Origin: Acidiferrobacterales bacterium
GTDB lineage: Bacteria; Pseudomonadota; Gammaproteobacteria; Arenicellales; JAJDZL01
Assembly (NCBI GenBank): GCA_028820695.1
Contig: JAPPIB010000025.1
Location: forward strand, 1 to 64,000
Direction of reading: 5' to 3'
Length of the DNA stretch: 64,000 nt
A program made the translations under genes and the position numbers. Under the pieces are notes generated by a model. It was not told where the DNA came from. It saw only the letters and a program-made list of their open reading frames with translations, and ran no database searches. How positions within the stretch are numbered: the first letter of the stretch is position 1; the number at the start of each line of letters is the position of its first letter. Shown here piece after piece: positions 1-7,927 of this stretch.

Positions 1-617
1 TAGAAAATGCCGCTTCGGTGTGTCAAAATGACAACTCGGAGACACGAATACGCACTCAAATCGTCTTGTTAAAAAGATCCACCCTCAGACGTTGACGGAT
101 TACTCAGTCCAAAAAAGAATAAATTTGCCTTGCAACACTAGTGTATTTGGTTGCGAAATGAATTCGCTCGCATTTTGCAGCTGTGGCAATCGCTCAATTC
201 AGTATACGCGGTAGCCGGATTCTCCATCCCACACTGGATTTGCAATCCATAGACAATCGAAAGAAACACCAACCGGTCACCCGAACCTGAAGATCAAAAC
301 GACGTGTTCAAGAAATTCTCCTTTGATCTCACTGCATCAGTGCGTCCATTCGTTCGGCTACGGACAATTAACGAGCAACGTTGTTATGGCAAAAACCGAT
401 TGCAGGATTATAATTTCGAGCCTGATCAAGTCAGTCGGTCCCACCGTGTTCGGTGACATCGGAGAGGAGACCGCTGCAAAGGTTGTCAATATTGGCATGC
501 TGAAGAATCTCAGGGACGATGCACCTCAAAGCAATTGGTGATGATCCCTTGGGTTCAAATGCAAGATTTACCTGCACTGTGCACAACCCCTGCTTGAATG
601 AAACCGGTCCGTAAGTT
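1..617. other. Leading region without a recognisable gene
   Basis: No reading frame here resembles a protein family I know. Two short frames exist (about 323-541 on plus and 431-673 on minus); they overlap each other, lack a convincing ribosome binding site and look non-coding. A T-loop-like string (GGTTCAAAT near 552-560) has no matching D, anticodon or acceptor arms, so it is not a tRNA. The region presumably carries the promoter of yggX and the end of a gene left of the window. Confidence 0.5.
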
Positions 618-899
618 ATGACGAATTTCGTTGATTGTGTCGTTCTAAAAGAAAAGTCCGAGGCGATGACCACTCCACCCTACCCTGGAGAACTGGGCGT
701 ACGGATTGTGGAAAACGTTTCGAAAGAGGGTTGGAAACAATGGTTGGAGCGACTGGTAACGATAATTAATGAGAATCAGTTGGCTACCAGCGACCCGGAC
801 ACACACAAATTGATTGAACAGCATATGCTGGGCTTTCTATTTGGTGAAGGTGATTTGGGAAATCTGCCTCCTGGGTTTACGACTCAACGGAAGAAGTGA
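618..899 (+). CDS. yggX: YggX, probable Fe(2+)-trafficking / oxidative damage protection protein
   Basis: This 93-residue protein matches the YggX family in length (about 90 residues) and signature. The conserved PPYPGELG block lies at residues 21-28, followed by an ISKE-W-like block (VSKEGWKQWL), an INEN helix and the C-terminal LFGEGDLGNLPPGF-type ending. A cysteine near residue 7 (VDCV) corresponds to the conserved N-terminal cysteine of the family. YggX is a small cytosolic protein linked to iron handling and protection of Fe-S clusters from oxidation; the biochemical role is known only from other bacteria. It stands alone here rather than beside mutY. Its last 23 bases overlap the 3' end of the convergent recO gene. 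The ATG at 618 has only a weak ribosome binding site. Confidence 0.9.
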   Translation: MTNFVDCVVLKEKSEAMTTPPYPGELGVRIVENVSKEGWKQWLERLVTIINENQLATSDPDTHKLIEQHMLGFLFGEGDLGNLPPGFTTQRKK

Positions 900-1620
900 T
901 GCGATCTCGGCTTAGGCGGTGTTGAATCGTCTGGTTGAAGATTCTGCGCGAATGAATCGGTTTGCCTTCAAGATAGTGATCGATGACCGCTGCGAGCAAT
1001 TGTTTGCTTTCTGACCGGACCTTTTTGGTCTTGAATTCTTCTCGCGCCACTGACAATAGCGTTTCACCTGACACCACAACAGCCTCGTCGCCGTTCGCCT
1101 GTACAGGCCCTCTTGCGAAGTCATAGGTATAGACATTGGACGGGTCGATCGGTAAATTGGAGTCCGACTCGGATGTCAGTTGAAGGGCATATCCCAATTC
1201 CTGCAGGAACACTTTCTCGAATACTCGCAATGTGTGAAATTCACTGGACGGCTCTTTCAATCGTTCCAAAGCGAGATAGTAAGCGTCAAACAGAACCTCG
1301 TGAGGGTCCCTGTCGAGCAGCAAACGGATCAGCAACTCATTTAGATAGTATCGACAGTAAAGCCGCTCACTTTCGATCCACTGGCTATCGGAATCACATT
1401 TCAATGCGGTGAGAGTCGGTACATTGCCCTTTCCGGACCAATTCGCAGACAAGCGTTGAAATGGCCTGATCAGTCCCCTGAACCGCGAAGTTTTACGTCT
1501 CGCTCCCTTTGCAAGCAGGTTGATACGACCATAACTGCGGGTAAACATGTCCACGATCAGGCTGGATTCGGAGTACGGCGTGGTCCGCAACACGAAACAA
1601 TCTTGTCGGTAGACACGCAT
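877..1620 (-). CDS. recO: DNA repair protein RecO
   Basis: The product (247 residues with the ATG at 1620) is RecO, which together with RecR loads RecA onto SSB-coated single-stranded DNA in recombinational repair. The N-terminal OB-fold region is clear (RVYRQDCFVLRTTPYSESS, then DMFTRSYGRINLLAKGARR), followed by the helical C-terminal domain. The open frame extends upstream to 1701, but the family starts with the strand at RVYRQDCFVL, so the ATG at 1620 is preferred. It begins 5 bases after the era stop codon and is the last gene of a lepB-rnc-era-recO operon. The four-cysteine zinc site found in some RecO proteins is absent, as in enterobacterial RecO. Confidence 0.92.
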   Translation of the reverse strand: MRVYRQDCFVLRTTPYSESSLIVDMFTRSYGRINLLAKGARRKTSRFRGLIRPFQRLSANWSGKGNVPTLTALKCDSDSQWIESERLYCRYYLNELLIRLLLDRDPHEVLFDAYYLALERLKEPSSEFHTLRVFEKVFLQELGYALQLTSESDSNLPIDPSNVYTYDFARGPVQANGDEAVVVSGETLLSVAREEFKTKKVRSESKQLLAAVIDHYLEGKPIHSRRIFNQTIQHRLSRDRITSSVES

Positions 1621-1625
1621 CGGAC

Positions 1626-2549
1626 TCAATCCGCCTCGGAATAACCGAAGTTTGAAATCGACTGCAAGTCGTCGGTCCAGCGAGCCCGGACCTTTACCCA
1701 CAGATTCAGATGTACTTTGACACCTTGTTCAGCTTCGACTCTGCTTCGAACCTCGGTTCCAATTCTCTTTATCTTTGAGCCGCCTGCTCCGATTATGATT
1801 CGCTTCTGTCCTTTGGACTCCACCCATATTGTCGCTTCAATGTGCAGGAAGTTGTTTTCTCGATCATACTTTTCGATCTGTACTGCACTGGTATAGGGAA
1901 TTTCGTCACCGTAGTAGCGGAAAATCTGTTCGCGAATCACCTCCGCCGCTTGAAAAATCTCACCTTTATCGGTAACCGTGCCCGACGGGAAGAGCGAGGG
2001 ACCAGGCGGTAGATACTTCAGGATCACACTCTTCAACTCCTCGATATTCTCATCTTTGTGAGCCGAGACCGGCACAATATCGGTAATCTGTGTTCGTCCG
2101 GCGATATCGTGAATCATCGGGAGCAGAAGATTTTTATCTTTTACCCGGTCGATCATGGACAACACGACTATGAATGGCAGATTCTCATCCTGAATTCGTT
2201 CCAGGATCATATTGTCCTGCTCCCGCCAACCGCGACAGTCCACGACAAGAAGCACTAGGTCTGTACCGCTGACTCCAGCCGCGGCAGTCTTGAATACGGA
2301 ACGGTCAATCAGACGTTTGTAGTTCGTGTTGAAGCCAGGCAGATCAATGAAGACGTACTGTCCGTGTGGGTCATTCAACACACCCATAATCCGATGACGG
2401 GTGGTATTGGCTTTCTTTGATGTGATGCTGACTTTCTGCTTGAGAAGACAGTTGAGCAAGGTAGATTTGCCAACGTTCGGGCGTCCGGCCAGAGCAATCA
2501 TGCCGGAACGAAAATTATCGTCAGACGTTGTGCTGGCGGAGTAAGTCAT
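1626..2549 (-). CDS. era: GTPase Era with a divergent G4 motif
   Basis: Era (307 residues from the ATG at 2549) is a GTPase that binds the 3' end of 16S rRNA and helps mature the 30S subunit. The P-loop GRPNVGKS ends at about residue 29, G2 is in the TTRHR segment, G3 is DLPG (usually DTPG), G5 is SAHKDEN, and a C-terminal KH domain with IIIGAGGSKIKRIGTE closes the protein. Unusually, the G4 motif that reads NKxD in GTPases is SMID here (residues 131-134), so both Asn and Lys are replaced. The open frame runs further upstream inside rnc; the ATG at 2549 gives a normal Era length and overlaps the rnc end by 29 bases. An alternative ATG lies at 2501. Confidence 0.93.
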   Translation of the reverse strand: MTYSASTTSDDNFRSGMIALAGRPNVGKSTLLNCLLKQKVSITSKKANTTRHRIMGVLNDPHGQYVFIDLPGFNTNYKRLIDRSVFKTAAAGVSGTDLVLLVVDCRGWREQDNMILERIQDENLPFIVVLSMIDRVKDKNLLLPMIHDIAGRTQITDIVPVSAHKDENIEELKSVILKYLPPGPSLFPSGTVTDKGEIFQAAEVIREQIFRYYGDEIPYTSAVQIEKYDRENNFLHIEATIWVESKGQKRIIIGAGGSKIKRIGTEVRSRVEAEQGVKVHLNLWVKVRARWTDDLQSISNFGYSEAD

Positions 2550-3207
2550 AGGCTTGCGCAGCAGCGTCCTGCTCGGCTCGCTTCTTTGTGTTTCCTTGAC
2601 CGGTAGCGGTGTCGACAAGACCGTCGACATGGCAGTTAACGGTAAAACTGGGATTATTGTAGTCACCGCTTACATCTACGGTAATGTAAGTTGGAACTGG
2701 GAGCGAGCGCTGTTGCAAATACTCCTGCAACCGGCTCTTGGAGTCTTTGTAGTCGGTAATCGAGCTTTTCTCAATCAATGACCGAAACTTGTCAAGGATG
2801 AACTTTTGGGCGTTGTACATTCCGCCATCAAGATATATCGCGCCAATCAGCGCTTCAAGCGTATTCGGCAGAAGGTTTCGCCAAGCTTTGTGATTTTGTT
2901 TCGGGAATGACTTCCCGACTTTGACGTGGGTCTCCAGTGACATTCCGAGAGCCACACTATAGATGGCATCATGGTTGTTGACAATCCGGCTTCGCAGTTT
3001 GGTCAGTTCACCTGCGGTGGCGTCTGGATATTGGCCAAACAGATAGTCTGAAATGACCGCGGAAAGGACTGCATCGCCTAGAAATTCCAGGTTTTCGTTG
3101 TCCGGCTGTTCAGTGCTGCTGTGCGTAAGCGCTCGATGCAATAGTTGCGTGTTTTCAAATCGGTATCCAAGTACCAGTGAAATTTCATTTTGGTCAGAAA
3201 TGTTCAC
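2521..3207 (-). CDS. rnc: Ribonuclease III with an altered active-site block
   Basis: RNase III (228 residues) cleaves double-stranded RNA, notably the 30S rRNA precursor. The signature NLEFLGDAVL carries E38, E41 and D45, and the C-terminal double-stranded RNA binding domain (DSKSRLQEYLQQ to the KKRAEQDAAAQAYDLL end) is canonical. The second acidic block, normally ILADTxEALIGAIYLD, reads LLPNTLEALIGAIYLD, so the Asp that is D114 in E. coli is Asn115 here, while the Glu equivalent to E117 (E118) is kept. The stretch just before it (VGKSFPKQNHKAWR) also departs from the usual Gly/Glu/Arg-rich sequence. The start is GTG at 3207 with a weak ribosome binding site. It sits between lepB and era, the usual gammaproteobacterial order. 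Confidence 0.93.
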   Translation of the reverse strand: MNISDQNEISLVLGYRFENTQLLHRALTHSSTEQPDNENLEFLGDAVLSAVISDYLFGQYPDATAGELTKLRSRIVNNHDAIYSVALGMSLETHVKVGKSFPKQNHKAWRNLLPNTLEALIGAIYLDGGMYNAQKFILDKFRSLIEKSSITDYKDSKSRLQEYLQQRSLPVPTYITVDVSGDYNNPSFTVNCHVDGLVDTATGQGNTKKRAEQDAAAQAYDLLRQHNV

Positions 3208-3307
3208 TTGAACTTAAGGCACGAAACGGTAAGATTCACGGGCAGTTCATCGACACTGTCAAGAGTGATGCGGGTCGGGATTCGAATGAACCGCGAAGAC
3301 TGTGCGA

Positions 3308-4105
3308 TCACTCGATCGCAGCTGCAATGCGGCTCCAATTTACGCCATTCCCTCCAACTGAATCCCAGCTGAACCATATAAAGAAAGCCTTGCCAATCAG
3401 GTTTTCATCCGGAACGAACCCCCAGAATCGACTGTCATTACTATAGTCCCGATTGTCACCCATCACGAAATAGTGCCCTTCGGGAACCTTAAACTCCATA
3501 TTCGAAGTCCATCTCTTCTCGTCAATCAGAATGGAATGAGATTCACTCGAATCGAATGACTCATTCAATCGTGTGGTTTCATTCCTTCTGCTTGCATTTG
3601 ACACGACGACATAGGTTCCGGTAACTTCCTGCGCAACCTCATTTCCGTTGATATACAGCTTCTTTTCGTTATAGGCTACGGTATCGCCCGGCAATCCTAC
3701 GACGCGTTTGATGAAATTGACGGCCCGGTCATGCGGATACTTGAATACCATCACGTCGCCATATTCCGGAGATCCGAATTCTAGAATCTTGTCATCGATA
3801 ATGGGCAGGCGAAGCCCATATTTGTACTTGTTGACTAAAATGAAGTCTCCGATCTGCAAGGTGGGAAGCATCGACCCTGATGGAATTCGGAACGGCTCAA
3901 CCACAAACGAACGAAGTGCGAAGACGATCAGCAGCACAGGAAAGAACGCCCGGGCATATTCGATCACCCAGTAGCCTGCCGCCTTTTTGCCCTCTTCAGA
4001 TTGCATGAAAAAGAGATTTCTAATGACTTTTCGCCAAACCAGGTCGAGCAGCCAAATTAGCCCGGTTACGGAGACCGCGATTGCTAGGACGAGTGCAAAA
4101 TCCAT
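3308..4105 (-). CDS. lepB: Signal peptidase I
   Basis: LepB (265 residues) removes signal peptides from exported proteins at the periplasmic face of the inner membrane. Two N-terminal membrane segments are visible, about residues 3-22 and 52-68. The catalytic serine lies in SGSMLPTL (Ser78) and the general-base lysine in IKRVVGLPGD (Lys133), with the later GDNRDYSNDSRFWG block also conserved. It is somewhat shorter than E. coli LepB (324 residues). It heads the lepB-rnc-era-recO operon; lepA, often upstream, is not here, and nadB is divergent instead. Confidence 0.96.
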   Translation of the reverse strand: MDFALVLAIAVSVTGLIWLLDLVWRKVIRNLFFMQSEEGKKAAGYWVIEYARAFFPVLLIVFALRSFVVEPFRIPSGSMLPTLQIGDFILVNKYKYGLRLPIIDDKILEFGSPEYGDVMVFKYPHDRAVNFIKRVVGLPGDTVAYNEKKLYINGNEVAQEVTGTYVVVSNASRRNETTRLNESFDSSESHSILIDEKRWTSNMEFKVPEGHYFVMGDNRDYSNDSRFWGFVPDENLIGKAFFIWFSWDSVGGNGVNWSRIAAAIE

Positions 4106-4218
4106 ACGGAATTCAGTTTTACTGTTTTATGGGAATCACCAAAATGCAACAGCAGATATTGCTGTCCTTATTCAATTATTGGCACAAGATCAAAAGGTAG
4201 GAAACAGAAATGGATCCA

Positions 4219-4246
4219 ATGACAATTATATGGAATTTGCTATTAT
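4219..4246 (+). promoter_or_regulatory. Candidate sigma-70 promoter for nadB
   Basis: An ATGACA hexamer (4219-4224) and a TATTAT hexamer (4241-4246), each five of six matches to the consensus, are separated by 16 bases. They lie about 100 bases upstream of the nadB ATG in the lepB/nadB divergent gap. Read by eye only. Confidence 0.4.
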
Positions 4247-4342
4247 TGCGTCATGAATTCTCATCGGACTCGTCCGTGTTCGACGTCTGCTCCCAGGGTT
4301 GATTCCTAAATCAGCCATGTCGCCGCGAAAACGGATACAGGC

Positions 4343-5947
4343 ATGCTAAACACCTACGACGTCGTGATAGTCGGCAGTGGGCTTTCGGGCTTGACGGTTG
4401 CGCTCAAGTGCGCGAACGCGGGATTGACAGTCGCCATTGTTACAAAAGAGTCGGTTATCGAAAGCTCCAGTTACTATGCGCAAGGTGGTATTGCAGCGGT
4501 TTGGGATATAGACGATTCGTTCGAGTCGCATATCAACGACACCCTCAACGCCGGTGCGGGCCTGTGTGATTCATCGGTTGTCGAGTTCGTGGTATCCAAG
4601 GGGCCTGAATCAATCAATTGGCTGATTGAAAATGGAGTCATATTCAGCCGACGCGGCCAGGATTCGAGCCAACCGGACGAGTTTCACCTTACCCAGGAAG
4701 GCGGGCACAGTGCGAGAAGAATTATCCACGCGGAAGACGCGACAGGACAAAGAGTCGAGAGCACGTTGGAGTCCAGAATCCGCAGTCATCGAAAAATTGA
4801 TATTTTCGAACAGTACATTGGGATCGAACTGATCACGAAGTCAAGATTGTCAGACGCGGGAGAAGACCGATGCCTTGGTCTCTATGCACTGAATATCGCT
4901 ACCGAGGAGGTTGTCACCTTTGCCTCCAATGCCGTCGTCCTCGCCACCGGAGGGGCATCCAAAACCTATCTGTACACCAGCAATCCTGACACCTCGACCG
5001 GTGATGGCATCGCCATGGCGTGGCGAGCGGGCTGTCGCATCTCGAATATGGAGTTTGTTCAGTTTCATCCCACGTGTCTTTACCATCCACACGCGAAGTC
5101 GTTTCTCATCTCGGAGGCGGTTCGGGGCGAAGGGGGAAAACTGATTTTGCCGGACTCTTCCGAGTTCATGCACAAATATGACAAGCGAGGAGAGCTCGCA
5201 CCTCGAGACATCGTTGCACGTGCAATCGACCATGAAATGAAACTGGGCGGACATGATTGTGTGTTGCTGGACATCACCATGAAGCCAGAGAAGTTTCTTC
5301 GTTCGCATTTCCCAAACATCTATGAAAAATGTCTTCACTTTGGAATTGATATTTCGAAAGACCCGGTGCCTGTCGTTCCAGCCGCACATTACTCCTGCGG
5401 CGGGGTGATAGTGAATCAGAGCGGACAGACAGACCTGGCAGGATTGTATTGTGTCGGGGAAAGTGCGTGTACCGGCCTGCATGGAGCGAACAGACTGGCG
5501 AGCAACTCCTTGCTCGAATGTATAGTTTTCGCTGACTCTGCGTTCGAGGATATTCGGATTAATGCGACAGGCAGAGAAATACCACAACTGCAGATTCCGC
5601 AATGGGATGAAAGTCGCGTTACCGACCCTGACGAGCTTGTCGTGGTATCCCACAATTGGGATGAATTGCGAAGATTCATGTGGGATTACGTTGGTATTGT
5701 ACGCACCCAGAAGCGGCTCGAACGAGCACTGCGCCGCGTTGATCTTCTGTCGGATGAAGTGCGAGACTTCTATAGCCAGTTCCGGGTCAATCGAGACTTG
5801 ATCGAATTGAGAAACTTGGTACTTGTTTCAGAACTGACAGTGAGATGTGCGCTCGCAAGACACGAAAGCAGAGGGTTGCATTTTGTGCTGGATTATCCCG
5901 GGCTCGATCCCGCCGGTGCAAAGAATACGGTGCTGACTCCGAATTGA
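4343..5947 (+). CDS. nadB: L-aspartate oxidase
   Basis: NadB (534 residues) oxidises L-aspartate to iminoaspartate with FAD, the first step of de novo NAD synthesis; iminoaspartate then goes to NadA, which is not in this window. The FAD dinucleotide fold is at the N-terminus (VVIVGSGLSGL), followed by the SSSYYAQGGIAAV segment, the FHPTCLYHP and EAVRGEGG blocks, the APRDIVARAI block and the HYSCGG and GLHGANRLASNSLLE motifs of the succinate dehydrogenase/fumarate reductase flavoprotein family. The absence of sdhB next to it, the length and the overall sequence distinguish it from SdhA. In many gammaproteobacteria nadB lies beside rpoE; here it is divergent from lepB. It converges on maeA with a 30-base gap. 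Confidence 0.95.
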   Translation: MLNTYDVVIVGSGLSGLTVALKCANAGLTVAIVTKESVIESSSYYAQGGIAAVWDIDDSFESHINDTLNAGAGLCDSSVVEFVVSKGPESINWLIENGVIFSRRGQDSSQPDEFHLTQEGGHSARRIIHAEDATGQRVESTLESRIRSHRKIDIFEQYIGIELITKSRLSDAGEDRCLGLYALNIATEEVVTFASNAVVLATGGASKTYLYTSNPDTSTGDGIAMAWRAGCRISNMEFVQFHPTCLYHPHAKSFLISEAVRGEGGKLILPDSSEFMHKYDKRGELAPRDIVARAIDHEMKLGGHDCVLLDITMKPEKFLRSHFPNIYEKCLHFGIDISKDPVPVVPAAHYSCGGVIVNQSGQTDLAGLYCVGESACTGLHGANRLASNSLLECIVFADSAFEDIRINATGREIPQLQIPQWDESRVTDPDELVVVSHNWDELRRFMWDYVGIVRTQKRLERALRRVDLLSDEVRDFYSQFRVNRDLIELRNLVLVSELTVRCALARHESRGLHFVLDYPGLDPAGAKNTVLTPN

Positions 5948-5986
5948 CGTCACAGTGATGTGACGCTGCAGTGGCCGTCAGGCCAC
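5948..5986. terminator. Twin hairpins between convergent nadB and maeA
   Basis: Two perfect inverted repeats lie side by side: CGTCACA-GTGA-TGTGACG (5948-5965), directly after the nadB stop, and GTGGCC-GTCA-GGCCAC (5971-5986), which includes the maeA stop codon. Neither is followed by a T-tract, so this is not a classical intrinsic terminator, but the position suits a bidirectional transcript end or 3' stabilising structure. Confidence 0.45.
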
Positions 5987-7639
5987 ATCGTCCGCAGGGT
6001 GCCAAATTTTCTCGTCGACCAACTGCTCTACCGGTCTTCCATCATCCGTAGCGGCAACACCTTGCCTGACAGCAATGTCAGCGACCGCGATTGCAATCTC
6101 TCTGCTGAGAGCTCGAATTTCTGTCAGTGGTGGCAGTAAGGACGAACCGGGTATACTGACATTGGATTGTGAGTGACCGATTACCGTTGCGGCCGCCGTA
6201 AACATTTCGTTGGTCACCTTTCTTGCCTTGACCGAAATGAGACCAAGGCCGATGCCTGGAAATGCGTACGCGTTGTTGCATTGGGCAATGTTGTGCACGA
6301 CCCCGTCGTATTCGATCGGGTCAAATGGACTGCCGGTTGCGACGATAGCTTTTCCATTGCTCCACTCGAGAAGATCCGACGGCAACGCCTCAGTCCTGTC
6401 AGTCGGGTTTGACAGAGGGAATATGCAAGGACGGTCGCAAGTCGAACACATGAGCTTGACGAGTTCCTCGGTAAAGTAATTCTTCTGTCCGCTGACTCCG
6501 ATCAGGATGTCCGGCCTGACGTTTCGAACGGTGTCGAGCAGACGGAAATCCCCTTCCCAACCTGAGAGTTCGGCCTGACGTTTGACGAACGCTTTCTGAC
6601 CGGAACGAATACGCTCCGAGCCGTCGTGAATCAGCCCCTTGCTATTCATCAGGTAAATTCTGCTATGGGCACTGTCGTGATCCAATCCTTCATTAATCAT
6701 CGCATCCGCACAGCCCTTTGCGATTCCGGTACCAGCGGCACCGGCACCTACAACGACAATTCTGGAATCGCAAATCGGGTTGCCGGTTACCCTGCATGCA
6801 GCAATCAGACTTCCAACTGTTACCGCTGCGGTTCCCTGTATGTCATCGTTGAAGCAACATATTCTGTCAATGTAGTTGTCTAGAATTCTCTGTGAGTTTG
6901 ACGCTCCGAAATCCTCGAACTGAATAACTGCATCAGGCCATCGACGGTGAATGGATGCCAGTGCAGTCTCGAGGAACTCATAATATTCGTCGCCCTGGAT
7001 CCGTTCATGTTTCCACCCGACATACAGATCGTTATCAAGTAGTTTTTGGTTATTCGTTCCGACGTCAAGTGCGATTGGCAATGTCGTGATCGGGTGTATT
7101 CCACCCAAGGCCGAATAAAGACTCAGTTTTCCGATCGGAATGCCCATTCCGCCGACTCCCTGATCACCAAGTCCTAAAATTGCCTCTCCATCTGTGATAA
7201 CGATGACCTCGATCGAATCTGTGCGCACATTGGAAATTGCGGTTTCGATCATGTCACGCTCCGGATAGCTCAAAAAAAGCCCTCGCGGCCTTCGGTAAAT
7301 CTCCGAAAAGTACTCGCAGGCAGCACCGACTGTGGGTGTGTAGATGACTGGGAGCATCTCGTCTGCATTGTCGATGATCAATTGAAAAAACAGATTTTCA
7401 TTCAAGTCTTGCAGTTGTCGCAAATAGATATGTCGTTCGAGATTGGTCGGCTTTTCCGAATATGCCTGATAGGCGCGGTCAACTTGGACTGCCAGGGACT
7501 CTTCGCAGTATGGCAGCAAGCCCAGCAACCTGCGATCAACTCTTTCCTTTCGCGTGAATGAGGTTCCCTTATTGAACTGCGGCAAAGTCAGGAGCAACCG
7601 TCCTTGCTGCAGATGTGCCGGTAAATTGCTGACTCCCAT
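5978..7639 (-). CDS. maeA: NAD-type malic enzyme
   Basis: The 553-residue product is an oxidative-decarboxylating malic enzyme (malate to pyruvate and CO2), of the long form related to E. coli MaeA (565 residues). Visible hallmarks are YTPTVG with the catalytic tyrosine, GLGDQGVGGMGIPIGKL with the catalytic lysine, the metal site in FEDFGASNS and FNDDIQGTA, and the second nucleotide fold VVVGAGAAGTGIA. The choice of NAD over NADP is inferred from family membership. Its ATG lies directly against the sdhE stop codon, so it appears to be the last gene of the sdh operon, an arrangement that couples the TCA cycle with pyruvate supply. Confidence 0.93.
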   Translation of the reverse strand: MGVSNLPAHLQQGRLLLTLPQFNKGTSFTRKERVDRRLLGLLPYCEESLAVQVDRAYQAYSEKPTNLERHIYLRQLQDLNENLFFQLIIDNADEMLPVIYTPTVGAACEYFSEIYRRPRGLFLSYPERDMIETAISNVRTDSIEVIVITDGEAILGLGDQGVGGMGIPIGKLSLYSALGGIHPITTLPIALDVGTNNQKLLDNDLYVGWKHERIQGDEYYEFLETALASIHRRWPDAVIQFEDFGASNSQRILDNYIDRICCFNDDIQGTAAVTVGSLIAACRVTGNPICDSRIVVVGAGAAGTGIAKGCADAMINEGLDHDSAHSRIYLMNSKGLIHDGSERIRSGQKAFVKRQAELSGWEGDFRLLDTVRNVRPDILIGVSGQKNYFTEELVKLMCSTCDRPCIFPLSNPTDRTEALPSDLLEWSNGKAIVATGSPFDPIEYDGVVHNIAQCNNAYAFPGIGLGLISVKARKVTNEMFTAAATVIGHSQSNVSIPGSSLLPPLTEIRALSREIAIAVADIAVRQGVAATDDGRPVEQLVDEKIWHPADDVA

Positions 7640-7927
7640 TTACACAAGCCCGGATCGATTTTCAGACAATTGACAGTTTCTGATCTTGCCGATGAGATCA
7701 GAATACTCATCACGATAGGTTTGAATGCCAAATACCAGCCAGTCGTTGAGATCGCAGTGGTTGTGCTCCAGCAGTTTTTCGAACGTACGTCGCTCCGAAC
7801 CTGACACGGAATGGTATCCGTGTTCCAGAAATCGAAATAAAATCAACTCGAGTTCCCGGGAACCGAGCCTGCATCGCCATATCAGTCGATTCATTTCCCG
7901 GCGACTCAGATTATCTGCGGCCATCAT
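7640..7927 (-). CDS. sdhE: SdhE, FAD assembly factor for succinate dehydrogenase
   Basis: This 95-residue protein belongs to the SdhE/Sdh5 (YgfY) family, which promotes covalent flavinylation of SdhA. The N-terminal helix contains [10 protein letters not shown], equivalent to the RGxxE-containing segment of E. coli SdhE (CRRGMREL); the arginine directly before the glycine is Leu21 here, while Gly22 and Glu25 are kept. The FFEH-like segment ([14 protein letters not shown]) and the [13 protein letters not shown] block also match. The ATG overlaps the sdhB stop by four bases and the gene ends directly before maeA. The context after sdhB supports the call. Confidence 0.9.
   Translation of the reverse strand: MMAADNLSRREMNRLIWRCRLGSRELELILFRFLEHGYHSVSGSERRTFEKLLEHNHCDLNDWLVFGIQTYRDEYSDLIGKIRNCQLSENRSGLV

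Noticed and set aside
549-565. T-loop-like GGTTCAAAT that could mark a tRNA
   Set aside because: Flanking bases do not form a proper T stem, and no D arm, anticodon arm or acceptor stem could be built.
323-673. Two overlapping frames on opposite strands before yggX
   Set aside because: No recognisable similarity, no ribosome binding site, and each contradicts the other.
4850-5653. 267-codon frame antisense to nadB
   Set aside because: It lies fully inside a clear nadB gene and has no family-like sequence; it is a shadow.
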